5,701 nt of DNA from an uncultured beta proteobacterium (lineage in GTDB: Bacteria; Pseudomonadota; Gammaproteobacteria; Burkholderiales; Burkholderiaceae_B), in the NCBI GenBank assembly GCA_903924715.1, contig CAIYCP010000091.1:1-5701 (forward strand), in the 5' to 3' direction. The notes beneath the pieces were generated by a model. That model had not been told where the DNA came from. It was given only the letters and a program-made list of their open reading frames with translations, and ran no database searches. The position numbers and the translations under genes were made by a program. This document shows, in pieces, positions 1 to 5,701 of this stretch (position 1 is its first letter; each line of letters starts with the position of its first letter).

Positions 1-1016
1 ACACCGAAACAGTACTGCTAGGTGCCGCAAAAATTGACCTGTCGTTGACGCGTATTGCTTTTGAGGCGCTCGCGCAGAAGCTGGTTGAACGTACGATTGC
101 CTGTGCGCGCCAAGTTTTAAAAGATGCTGGCCTAACCGTCAAAGAAGTGCATGGTGTCGTGATGGTCGGAGGTGCGACGCGTATGCCTGTTGTACAGGCA
201 GGTGTTAAAGCTTTTTTTGAACAGCAGCCCCTAACCGATTTGGATCCTGATCAAGTGGTTGCCTTGGGCGCCGCCTTACAGGCCAATTTGTTGGCAGGTA
301 ATCGCAATCCCGGTGAAGACTGGTTGTTGCTGGATGTCACGCCACTGACGCTTGGTTTAGAAACCATGGGTGGTTTGGTTGAACACATCATTCCACGTAA
401 CAGCACGATTCCTGTTGCGCGGGCTCAAGAATTCACCACCTTCAAAGACGGTCAAACTGCCTTGGCTGTGCACGTTGTGCAAGGTGAGCGTGATTTGGTG
501 TCAGATTGTCGTTCATTAGCGCGTTTTGAACTGCGCGGTATTCCGCCTATGGTTGCAGGCGCTGCACGTATTCGTGTGACGTTTCAAGTAGATGCAGATG
601 GCTTGCTGAGCGTCACTGCACGCGAGCAGGGTTCAGGTGTTGAAGCGTCTGTGACTGTTAAGCCGTCTTACGGCCTCACGGACGATGAAGTCTCGCGGAT
701 GTTGTCCGATAGCATCTCACTGGCGGATCATGATGCCAAAATGCGGATGCTGCGCGAGCAACAGGTTGATGCTCAGCAGTTGATTGAGTCAGTGGTCGCG
801 GCCTTGGCTGCTGATTCTGATTTATTAAGCGCGGCGCAACAAACTAGAATCGCGCAGCAGTTAACGGCGACACAGCTCTGTGCAGAGGGCAGCGATATCG
901 AGGCGATTCGTATCGCGGTCAAAGCGCTATCGGACGTGACGGATGACTTTGCGGCGCAGAGAATGGATCGAAGTATTCGGGCTGCTTTGAAAGGTAAATC
1001 GCTGAACGAACTGTAA
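1..1016 (+). CDS. hscA: Fe-S cluster assembly chaperone HscA, C-terminal half (5' end outside window)
   Basis: HscA is the specialised cytoplasmic Hsp70 ATPase that, with its co-chaperone HscB, helps release [2Fe-2S] clusters from the scaffold IscU. The frame is open from base 3, so the TTG at 45 is only an internal codon; 337 residues are visible of a protein usually near 620. Seen in order: the end of the nucleotide-binding domain with the adenosine-binding motif VGGATRMPVV (165-194), the interdomain linker DWLLLDVTPLTLGLE (318-362), the beta substrate-binding domain, and the alpha-helical lid. Segments such as PRNSTIPVARAQEFTTFKDGQ, VTFQVDADGLLSVTA and the C-terminal MDRSIRAALKGKSLNEL are typical of HscA rather than DnaK. 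The DnaK-type acidic C-terminal tail is absent, as is usual for HscA. It lies 71 bases before fdx in the normal isc order; iscRSUA-hscB should lie upstream of the window (inference). Confidence 0.96.
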   Translation, partial: TETVLLGAAKIDLSLTRIAFEALAQKLVERTIACARQVLKDAGLTVKEVHGVVMVGGATRMPVVQAGVKAFFEQQPLTDLDPDQVVALGAALQANLLAGNRNPGEDWLLLDVTPLTLGLETMGGLVEHIIPRNSTIPVARAQEFTTFKDGQTALAVHVVQGERDLVSDCRSLARFELRGIPPMVAGAARIRVTFQVDADGLLSVTAREQGSGVEASVTVKPSYGLTDDEVSRMLSDSISLADHDAKMRMLREQQVDAQQLIESVVAALAADSDLLSAAQQTRIAQQLTATQLCAEGSDIEAIRIAVKALSDVTDDFAAQRMDRSIRAALKGKSLNEL

Positions 1017-1087
1017 GGCACGCGCTTGGTGTCGCGTCGGTTACCTGAGTGTTGTTTGACTGTGTTGTTAATTGAGCTTTAAAGACC

Positions 1088-1429
1088 ATGACAAAAATTA
1101 CGATTCTTCCTCATCCTGATGTTTGCCCTGAGGGCAAGGTCATCGAAAATGTACCGACGGGCGAATCGATTTGTCGCGTCCTGCTAGACAATCACGTAGA
1201 GCTTGAGCATGCGTGCGAATTATCTTGTGCATGCACGACCTGCCACGTGGTCATTAAAAGTGGGTTTCAGTCGCTTGAAGCGGCTTCGGATTCTGAAGAA
1301 GACTTGCTTGACCGCGCCTGGGGCTTGTCGACCACGTCGCGGCTTGCGTGTCAGGCGAAGATCGGTTTGGCAGATCTGACGATTGAAATCCCGCGCTATA
1401 CAATTAATCACGCTAAAGAAAGTCACTAA
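1088..1429 (+). CDS. fdx: ISC-system [2Fe-2S] ferredoxin
   Basis: Adrenodoxin-type [2Fe-2S] ferredoxin of 113 residues that supplies electrons to IscS/IscU-dependent cluster assembly in the cytoplasm. The cluster ligands are visible as C43, C49 and C52 (HACELSCACTTCH) and C88 (RLACQA); C47 matches the conserved non-ligand cysteine of the ISC ferredoxins. The N-terminus (KITILPHPDVCPEGKV), the acidic helix SEEDLLDRAWGL and the C-terminus EIPRYTINHAKESH match the E. coli Fdx pattern closely, and the length is normal (E. coli about 111). The ATG at 1088 is supported by this N-terminal match, although the sequence before it (TTTAAAGACC) has only a weak ribosome binding site. It follows hscA in the usual order and precedes the hyi-like gene by 27 bases, so it is probably part of one isc transcript. 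Confidence 0.97.
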   Translation: MTKITILPHPDVCPEGKVIENVPTGESICRVLLDNHVELEHACELSCACTTCHVVIKSGFQSLEAASDSEEDLLDRAWGLSTTSRLACQAKIGLADLTIEIPRYTINHAKESH

Positions 1430-1456
1430 TCCACTATTTAGAGACGAGAGTTCATC

Positions 1457-2227
1457 ATGGCCCGCTTTTCTGCAAATTTAGGATTTCTTTGGTCGACCTT
1501 GCCCTTGCTCGAGCGCATCGATCGCGCGGCGGCCAGTGGCTTTAAAGCGATTGAACTGCAATGGCCGTACGACACGCCTGCGCAAGATGTTAAGGCAGCT
1601 GTGGCGCGTTTAAATCTGACATTGTTGGCAGTCAATACGCCTGTGGGCGATGCCAGTATTGGCGAATCGGGTTTGGCTTCTTTACCTGGCCGTGAGGCTG
1701 ATTTTAAAAAGAGCTTTGAGCAGTCGTTACAGTGGTGTATCGGTAGCGGCGCTCCGGCGATTCATGTCATGCCTGGAATCTTAAAGCCAGGCACAGAAGT
1801 GCAAGCGCGCGAAACACTGATTCGCAATTTGCAATGGGCCGCTGATCAAGCTGCGCCGCACGGCGTGACTTTGCTGCTAGAGGCCATCAATCAGCGCGAT
1901 AAGCCTGGTTACTTTTATTCAAAGCAAGCCGATTCAAATTCAATCCGCGAGGCTTGCGCGCGTAGCAATATCAAGCTGATGTTTGACGTGTATCACGTGG
2001 GTTGCGCCGAGGGCGACATCCTGACTAAGTTGGCGCAGTACATGCCACACATTGGTCACATTCAAATCGCAGCAGTTCCTACGCGCAATGAGCCTGATGA
2101 AGGCGAAGTGAATTATCCCAACGTGCTAAAGCGTGTTGATGAACTGGGCTACACAGGCTGGATCGGCTGCGAATACCGCCCACGCGGTGAAGTTGAAGCT
2201 GGGTTGGGGTGGTTGAAGGCGTATTGA
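1457..2227 (+). CDS. hyi: Hydroxypyruvate isomerase-like TIM-barrel protein (Hyi/OtnI family)
   Basis: A 256-residue cytoplasmic sugar-isomerase-like protein of the AP-endonuclease-2/xylose isomerase TIM-barrel fold. Characterised relatives interconvert hydroxypyruvate and tartronate semialdehyde (Hyi) or isomerise 2-oxo-tetronates (OtnI, formerly YgbM). The start RFSANLGFLW, the segment SLPGREADF, the segment HIGHIQIA and the ending GWIGCEYRPRGEVEAGLGWL are family hallmarks. The expected metal ligands are present: E142 (LLLEAINQ), D177 (MFDVYH), Q203 (HIQIA) and E239 (GCEYRP), with H180 nearby, so the enzyme looks active. Length equals the family norm (about 258). The ATG at 1457 has a good ribosome site, GAGAG at 1446-1450. 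No glyoxylate carboligase or tartronate semialdehyde reductase gene lies beside it. The gene follows fdx closely and may simply ride on the isc transcript. The exact substrate (hydroxypyruvate or a 2-oxo-tetronate) cannot be decided from sequence. Confidence 0.88.
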   Translation: MARFSANLGFLWSTLPLLERIDRAAASGFKAIELQWPYDTPAQDVKAAVARLNLTLLAVNTPVGDASIGESGLASLPGREADFKKSFEQSLQWCIGSGAPAIHVMPGILKPGTEVQARETLIRNLQWAADQAAPHGVTLLLEAINQRDKPGYFYSKQADSNSIREACARSNIKLMFDVYHVGCAEGDILTKLAQYMPHIGHIQIAAVPTRNEPDEGEVNYPNVLKRVDELGYTGWIGCEYRPRGEVEAGLGWLKAY

Positions 2228-2229
2228 TT

Positions 2230-2252
2230 GCAAGACGGGTGCGCCTGTCTGC
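2230..2252. terminator. Candidate bidirectional hairpin between convergent genes
   Basis: The 31-base gap between the converging hyi and esterase genes contains the inverted repeat AGACGGG (2233-2239) / CCTGTCT (2244-2250) with a TGCG loop. It has one G-T pair and is extended by GC/GC around a bulged A at 2232. Position and GC-richness suit a shared terminator, but neither side carries a strong T-run (only CTCTATGTTTG beyond it on the + strand), so termination may be weak. The call rests on position and stem only. Confidence 0.4.
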
Positions 2253-2258
2253 ATCACT

Positions 2259-3251
2259 CTATGTTTGTTCGATCAGCCATTTTTGGATCAGTGCTGCGAC
2301 CGCATCTGAATTGCGATCCATCATCGGCATATGGCTATTGCCCTGAATGCCAAGCGCTGACAAATTCAATAGATCAGCGCGCGCACCGTGCTTTAACAGC
2401 TGAGCGCGAAAGTTTTCTTGCTGTTGATAGATCTTCGACCAAAACGGGACTTGTTCGACATAATCCCCCCAAACCCAGAGCGTTGGAATATGGTTGAACG
2501 CGCTGAGATCGGTTTGTGTCGGGTCAGGTGAGCCATGCGGCTCAACCAACACCAAAGCTTTGACTTTATCTGGATTGTTCAACGCGGCTTGCAGACCAAA
2601 ATATCCGCTTTGACTATGCACCACAATCACACAAGGGCCCATTCTTTGCACATAGGCATCGTAGGCTTTTTGTGTGACGGCATCATTGGTGCTCCAACGT
2701 GGCACCGCCTGTTTGGCGAGTTGGTCAAAGGCCTCAGTCGGAAATTCAGTTTGGGGATAGGCAAGTCGCTGAGCAGGGTCAGGGTGATAGGTGGGGCCAA
2801 TTCGAAAAAGCTCCCAAGCCTCTTTTTTGGTTCGAAACAAAGGCTCAGTTTTAAAAATTTCGGGGTAGCGTGCCCATGACGCACGACCACGCTCAACGGC
2901 GTCGCTCACGTAGGTATCCCAGCCCGCACGTAAAAAATACATCTGCCAACCGGGGTGGCCATCAGGCTTGGTTTCGTAGGTAACGCCAGTGAGGCCACCG
3001 CCATGCCAAAGTAAAAGAGGAAGCTTATATTTTGGTTGTGCAAGTTTGACGAACTGAACATACATTTGTTCTACTTCGACCTCGCCGTTCGGATCGACGA
3101 CCAGCGGCAAGCCCTTGTTGCTAAACGCCATCTCGCGTGTCGGCAAGCCTGCTAAGGCGACTTGCCGTCCGCCAAGGTGAAAGCTCCCGATCTCTTTGAT
3201 CGCGATTGGGAGGGCAGTATCTTGGGGCAGGGCGTTCGGCGGATTGTTCAT
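2259..3251 (-). CDS. Alpha/beta hydrolase, Esterase 713-like carboxylesterase
   Basis: Predicted serine esterase of 330 residues from the ATG at 3251; a TTG at 3275 would add 8 residues and overlap hicB by 8 bases. Numbering from that TTG: the oxyanion-loop motif LLLWHGGGLTGVTYET spans 87-102; the nucleophile elbow is VHSQSG with Ser221 (the usual GHSQGG altered at two glycines); the acid is Glu245 in LVLVEPHG; the base is His315 in GNSHMPMMD. An acid just after strand 6, 24 residues past the serine, is the arrangement known for Alcaligenes Esterase 713 (Ser206/Glu230/His298), which supports the family assignment. The stretch between about 120 and 215 (DAVERGRASW, FRIGPTYHPDP) probably forms the cap. 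I see no signal peptide, unlike the exported prototype, so it is probably cytoplasmic. It lies just behind hicB on the same strand and is likely co-transcribed. Neither start has a strong ribosome site. The substrate is unknown. Confidence 0.85.
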   Translation of the reverse strand: MNNPPNALPQDTALPIAIKEIGSFHLGGRQVALAGLPTREMAFSNKGLPLVVDPNGEVEVEQMYVQFVKLAQPKYKLPLLLWHGGGLTGVTYETKPDGHPGWQMYFLRAGWDTYVSDAVERGRASWARYPEIFKTEPLFRTKKEAWELFRIGPTYHPDPAQRLAYPQTEFPTEAFDQLAKQAVPRWSTNDAVTQKAYDAYVQRMGPCVIVVHSQSGYFGLQAALNNPDKVKALVLVEPHGSPDPTQTDLSAFNHIPTLWVWGDYVEQVPFWSKIYQQQENFRAQLLKHGARADLLNLSALGIQGNSHMPMMDRNSDAVAALIQKWLIEQT

Positions 3252-3267
3252 AAGAGACGTTGTTGAG

Positions 3268-3699
3268 TTAGGCAAGCTCTAATCCGATCACCAAGCGGCA
3301 TCCCAGCAGTGAAATTGCCTCGGCAATGCGGGGAAGTTTCGAACCGTAGTGCGGGTCTAAGAGTCTACGTACCTCTTTCTCATCGACCCCTAATCGTTTA
3401 GCCATTTGAACCTTGTTAACGCGGGCCTCTTTCATCGCGGTGTGTAATGCTGCTTTTGCGATGGTTTCGGCCGGTGGGACAACCATATACTCGCCGCGTT
3501 TTTTGGGGCTGGGCTCAGGAAACTTCACGTTGTTGATCATATACGCCGCGAATACTTCGTCCATCGCATCGCTGGCTTCAAATAGCGCGTTTTCAATCGA
3601 TTCGCCCTGGGTAATCAACTGAGGTAGATCGCGGCAGGTGACGACGTAGCCACCGCTCGTGTCTTTTTTTAAAAGAACCGCATATTGAAAGTATTCCAT
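3268..3699 (-). CDS. hicB: HicB antitoxin with C-terminal DNA-binding domain
   Basis: Antitoxin of a type II HicAB system, 143 residues. It binds and blocks the HicA toxin and normally represses its own operon. The N-terminal HicB domain (about 1-75, a degenerate RNase H-like fold) shows MEYFQYAVLLKKDTSGGYVVTCRDLP and LITQGESIENALFEASDAMDE. Residues about 85-140 form a helix-turn-helix of the Xre type (NKVQMAKRLGVDEKEVRRLLDPHYGSKL, then IAEAISLLGCRLVI), as in the long HicB of E. coli, which is of similar length. The ATG at 3699 begins exactly at the conserved domain; a longer reading from a TTG at 3735 would add 12 unconserved residues and run into hicA. It starts 10 bases after the hicA stop, with AGAG at a suitable distance inside TAGAGCCAAACAG, so toxin and antitoxin are probably translated from one mRNA. 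The esterase follows it directly. Confidence 0.93.
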   Translation of the reverse strand: MEYFQYAVLLKKDTSGGYVVTCRDLPQLITQGESIENALFEASDAMDEVFAAYMINNVKFPEPSPKKRGEYMVVPPAETIAKAALHTAMKEARVNKVQMAKRLGVDEKEVRRLLDPHYGSKLPRIAEAISLLGCRLVIGLELA

Positions 3700-3709
3700 C
3701 TGTTTGGCT

Positions 3710-3922
3710 CTATAAGTCGCTTGGTTTAACAGCAATCTGCTTGCACATTGCGTGAAAAGTCCCTGTTTTTAATTCGTCCGGCGGGTGACGTACAACGGTG
3801 AATAACGAGCCGTAATAAAGAGTTTGGTGGCTTCCTTTACCGCGTGATGCATTGAGACTGAACGGTACCCCGCGCTTTTTACTCAAGGATTTCACCTTCT
3901 TGATGAACTCGGCACCAGTCAT
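3710..3922 (-). CDS. hicA: HicA mRNA interferase toxin
   Basis: Small toxin of 70 residues with the HicA double-stranded-RNA-binding-like fold; relatives cleave mRNA and tmRNA and arrest growth until HicB neutralises them. The catalytic histidine is H32 in RGKGSHQTLYYG, followed by strand TVVRHP and the helix TGTFHAMCKQIAV that match the HicA pattern (GSHxxY, then a proline/lysine turn, then the C-terminal helix). The N-terminal helix GAEFIKKVKSLSKKRGV is slightly longer than in the shortest HicA proteins, a known variant of the family. Order is the canonical toxin-first arrangement, with hicB 10 bases downstream. The ATG at 3922 begins at the conserved helix but has no Shine-Dalgarno sequence. 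Instead, a perfect inverted repeat lies 10 bases upstream, which may hold toxin expression low. All key residues are present, so the toxin is probably functional. Confidence 0.92.
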   Translation of the reverse strand: MTGAEFIKKVKSLSKKRGVPFSLNASRGKGSHQTLYYGSLFTVVRHPPDELKTGTFHAMCKQIAVKPSDL

Positions 3923-3932
3923 ATCGAATTAC

Positions 3933-3948
3933 CGGACGAAAACGTCCG
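3933..3948 (-). promoter_or_regulatory. Perfect palindrome before hicA, candidate HicB operator / leader hairpin
   Basis: CGGACG-AAAA-CGTCCG is an exact 6-bp inverted repeat with a 4-base spacer, ending 10 bases before the hicA start codon. HicB proteins with a helix-turn-helix bind palindromes at their own promoter, so this is the natural operator candidate. In the transcript the same bases form a CG-rich stem with a UUUU loop at the place where a ribosome binding site would be expected, which could also limit HicA translation. The two roles cannot be told apart from sequence. Confidence 0.55.
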
Positions 3949-3955
3949 AAACAGA

Positions 3956-3987
3956 ATCATAATATAAATTGAAGCGCCATGCATGAA
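3956..3987 (-). promoter_or_regulatory. Candidate hicAB promoter
   Basis: On the - strand the AT-rich stretch TTTATATTATGATTC offers -10 candidates TATTAT (3959-3964) or TATGAT (3956-3961), each one mismatch from TATAAT. A poor -35 match, TTCATG, lies 17 bases upstream of the first (3982-3987). Transcription would start near 3951, placing the palindrome at 3933-3948 at the very start of the message, a good site for repression. The weak -35 makes the exact boxes uncertain. Confidence 0.35.
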
Positions 3988-4059
3988 AAAAAGACCTCCG
4001 GTATTGCTATTTCATACGGGGCATCATGCCCGCTCAGAATGAAATCACACAAGAGGTCT
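3986..4059 (-). terminator. Large three-tier hairpin with T-run, probable terminator of lysS-MATE transcript
   Basis: Three nested inverted repeats: AGACCTC (3992-3998) with GAGGTCT (4053-4059); ATTTCAT (4009-4015) with ATGAAAT (4039-4045); and CGGGGC (4017-4022) with GCCCG (4028-4032, one bulged G) closing the loop ATCAT. A TTG/CAA pairing (4004-4006 with 4050-4052) can bridge tiers one and two. On the - strand the outer stem runs straight into seven T residues (complement of the A-run 3986-3992), the form of a Rho-independent terminator that would insulate hicAB from the transcript arriving from lysS-MATE. At 68 bases it is larger than usual, and it begins about 120 bases after the MATE stop. 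A small structured RNA or a short palindromic repeat element are alternatives. Confidence 0.55.
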
Positions 4060-4179
4060 ACGAGTACAGTCAATTTTTGTAACAAGTTACTAGTTGTAAA
4101 TCAGCTTGACTCTCAACGATCGGGTAGTTTTTTTCGTGCACTGAGTTGCGAGCTTTAGGGAGTAGTTCGTTGAAACTTT

Positions 4180-5559
4180 TTACGCTTTAAATCCCCAACG
4201 ACCAATGTACAGCGACAGGGCGTTGATGCTTGCGTACAGTGCAAAGCCAATCGCAACGATGATGAACATGGCCGGGGGTTCGGTTTTAAACCAATGCACC
4301 GCATCCCAACCCGCGACGGCGACAAACACAACGCGGGTGGTGCTACCGATTAGCATCCAACCTAATTTGCCTGAGCCTTGTGAGGCAAAAAATAGCACCA
4401 GTCCAACGCCAAACAAGCCATAACAGGGGCCGACGATGTTGAGATAGGTACTACCAAAGGCGATGATTGCTGGGTCGGCACTAAACCATTGCATCCACAA
4501 CATTGGAAACACCCCAACAGTGACGCCGATCGTGCCGGTGATGAGCGCGACTAATAGGGCACCGGTCCAGGTTGCGCGAAGGGCACGCTTGGGGTTGCCG
4601 GCACCGATGTTGGTGGCTGCCATGGTTGTTAACACCGTGCCGATGCCAAATACGATCGGGATTAGGATAAATTCGAGTCTTGCTGCCACACCAAAACCTG
4701 CGAGCGCACTGATGCCGTAGGTGCCCATATAGGCGGTGGCAATCAAGATCGAACTGTTACTGAGCAGTGGGCTTAAGGTGCCAGGTAGGCCAATGCGCAA
4801 AATTGTACGAAATAAGCTGGCTGACCAAGCACCGTTAAAACGCAGCCTGACCGCGGCTTGCGGTCTAAGCAAGTAAACCAGCATGACGCTTGTTGCCAAC
4901 ACATTGACGGCGACCGTACTAGCGGCGGCACCGGCAATGCCTAGTCCGCTAAACGGGCCCCAACCAAAAACAAGTAAGGGGCATAACCCCGCATGTAGCA
5001 CCGCTGTACCAATCAGCATGAACGAGGGGATTGCCATGTTGCCTGAGCCGCGCACCACTGCCGAGAGTGTGTTGGTTAACCAAACTGTAAAGCCGCCCGC
5101 AAACAATACTGTTGAGTAGGTCAGGGCGACTTGCAGGTTTTCACCACTGCCGCCGAGCAGGGTGTAGATCGGCGGACCAAAGCCCAACACAAGCAACGAA
5201 AAAATGGCGGACATGATTAACGCGGCGGCAATCGCATGTTGGGCAAGGCGTTCTGCCAGCGCACGATCGCCCGACCCCAAGGCGCGGGCAACGACTGAGT
5301 TGATGGATCCGCCAAGCGCGCCATTCGACATTTGTTGCATCAGCATGGCAATCGGAAACACCAGGGCTGCGCCCGCCAACGCCTGTGTGCCGAGTAAGCC
5401 AATGATGTAGCCGTCGTAAGCGATGATGCCTGTTGAGGCAAATAGCCCTAAGACATTGGGCGTTGCCAGTTTTAAGATGGTCGACAACAGAGGCCCTTGT
5501 AATAGCGCCTCTGTACGCTTGGATCTGCTGGCCGTTGCGACTGCAGCAGGCGCGTTCAC
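4180..5559 (-). CDS. MATE family efflux transporter (NorM/DinF type)
   Basis: Inner-membrane exporter of 459 residues, the normal MATE length, with about 12 hydrophobic segments in two related halves. MATE proteins expel cationic drugs or metabolites in exchange for Na+ or H+. The first half shows PxxxGxxASTGIIAYDGYIIGLLG (P34, membrane-embedded D49), QMSNGALGGSINSVVARALGSGD and the cytoplasmic loop ALGSGDRALAERLAQHA. The second half repeats the pattern at IGLPGTLSPLLSNSS, FGVAARLEFILIPIVFGIGTVL and NIGAGNPKRALRATWTGALL. Only a GTG at 5559 gives a full-length start: it comes directly after the lysS TAA, and the next methionine is at residue 72, inside the membrane domain. AAAGAAG at the lysS end can serve as ribosome site, so translational coupling to lysS is likely. 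The substrate and coupling ion cannot be read from the sequence. Confidence 0.93.
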   Translation of the reverse strand: MNAPAAVATASRSKRTEALLQGPLLSTILKLATPNVLGLFASTGIIAYDGYIIGLLGTQALAGAALVFPIAMLMQQMSNGALGGSINSVVARALGSGDRALAERLAQHAIAAALIMSAIFSLLVLGFGPPIYTLLGGSGENLQVALTYSTVLFAGGFTVWLTNTLSAVVRGSGNMAIPSFMLIGTAVLHAGLCPLLVFGWGPFSGLGIAGAAASTVAVNVLATSVMLVYLLRPQAAVRLRFNGAWSASLFRTILRIGLPGTLSPLLSNSSILIATAYMGTYGISALAGFGVAARLEFILIPIVFGIGTVLTTMAATNIGAGNPKRALRATWTGALLVALITGTIGVTVGVFPMLWMQWFSADPAIIAFGSTYLNIVGPCYGLFGVGLVLFFASQGSGKLGWMLIGSTTRVVFVAVAGWDAVHWFKTEPPAMFIIVAIGFALYASINALSLYIGRWGFKA

Positions 5560-5701
5560 TTAATCTTCTTTGCGCAGATGCGGAAACAAAATCACGTCGC
5601 GAATGCTTGGGCTGTCCGTTAACAGCATCACCAGACGATCGATGCCGATACCGCAACCGCCTGCCGGAGGCATGCCGTATTCAAGTGCGCGAATGTAATC
5701 G
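5560..5701 (-). CDS. lysS: Lysyl-tRNA synthetase, C-terminal end (5' part outside window)
   Basis: The last 46 residues of a class II lysyl-tRNA synthetase, which charges tRNA-Lys in the cytoplasm. The - strand frame entering at 5700 reads DYIRALEYGMPPAGGCGIGIDRLVML, then LTDSPSIRDVILFPHLRKED and a TAA at 5562-5560. This contains class II motif 3 (GGCGIGIDR, with the ATP-binding arginine) and the standard LysS ending IRDVILFP. It is the end of the gene, and nothing is unusual in the visible part. The MATE exporter gene begins on the next base. Confidence 0.96.
   Translation of the reverse strand, partial: DYIRALEYGMPPAGGCGIGIDRLVMLLTDSPSIRDVILFPHLRKED

Noticed and set aside
1020..1037. Inverted repeat ACGCG / CGCGT with an 8-base loop between hscA and fdx
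   Set aside because: Only 5 bp and without a T-run. It might affect mRNA processing, but it is too weak to annotate.
2228..2879. Open frames on the + strand (2228-2497 and 2535-2879) after hyi
   Set aside because: They lie antisense to the well-supported esterase gene and show no recognisable domain; they are shadows of its codon pattern.
3992..4059. Integron attC site or IS terminal repeats
   Set aside because: The hairpin size would fit an attC, but the GTTRRRY/RYYYAAC core sites are absent and no integrase or cassette is present. No target-site duplication or transposase remnant flanks the repeat.
3983..4082. Two very short + strand frames, ATG 3983 to TGA 4042 (19 residues) and ATG 4026 to TAA 4082 (18 residues)
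   Set aside because: They overlap each other and the large hairpin, have no ribosome site and match no peptide I know. Short frames of this size are expected by chance.
4079..4090. Palindrome GTAAC-AA-GTTAC
   Set aside because: Short, AT-rich, with a two-base spacer too small for an RNA loop. It is far from any start codon, so there is no supported role.
4128..4134. Run of seven T on the + strand as a terminator
   Set aside because: No adequate GC stem lies before it, and no + strand gene reads into it.
5141..5656. Open frame on the - strand across the lysS-MATE junction
   Set aside because: It is a different frame over two genes that are certain from conserved motifs, and its translation resembles no known protein.

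Overview
The window looks like chromosomal DNA of a proteobacterium, most likely a betaproteobacterium of the order Burkholderiales. This rests on an ISC-type hscA-fdx pair with close similarity to the gamma/beta HscA and Fdx proteins, a class II LysS, an esterase of the Alcaligenes 'Esterase 713' type, and intermediate base composition. The genus cannot be fixed from the sequence alone. No rRNA, tRNA, CRISPR array or intact insertion sequence is visible.

Left part, + strand (1-2227): the 3' end of an iron-sulfur cluster assembly operon. It holds the C-terminal half of the chaperone HscA (truncated by the window edge), then the [2Fe-2S] ferredoxin Fdx, then a hydroxypyruvate isomerase-like TIM-barrel gene (hyi) 27 bases further on. 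The hyi gene sits where many relatives carry iscX. A short convergent intergenic gap (2228-2258) contains a small GC-rich hairpin.

Middle part, - strand (2259-3922): read right to left, this is hicA (mRNA interferase toxin), hicB (antitoxin with a DNA-binding domain) and a serine esterase of the Esterase 713-like alpha/beta hydrolase family. They are packed with gaps of 10 and 16 bases, or an overlap if the esterase uses an upstream TTG, so they probably share one transcript. Directly upstream of hicA lie a perfect 6-bp inverted repeat, which is a likely HicB operator and also an RNA hairpin next to the toxin start, and AT-rich promoter-like sequence.

The 257-base gap 3923-4179 also holds a 68-base, three-tier hairpin that ends in a T-run on the - strand. 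It is probably the terminator separating the lysS-MATE transcript from hicAB, though it is large for that role. In the rest of the gap (4060-4179) I see no gene or convincing site.

Right part, - strand (4180-5701): the 3' end of lysS (lysyl-tRNA synthetase, cut by the window edge) followed without a single intervening base by a MATE-family multidrug/metabolite exporter. The exporter starts at GTG in the same reading frame as lysS, so the two are probably translationally coupled.

Overall the window is housekeeping DNA (ISC operon, lysS) with a small accessory block (hicA-hicB-esterase) between. The items most worth a second look are the large hairpin and the hairpin-forming palindrome at the hicA start. 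I do not see evidence of a wholly new system.
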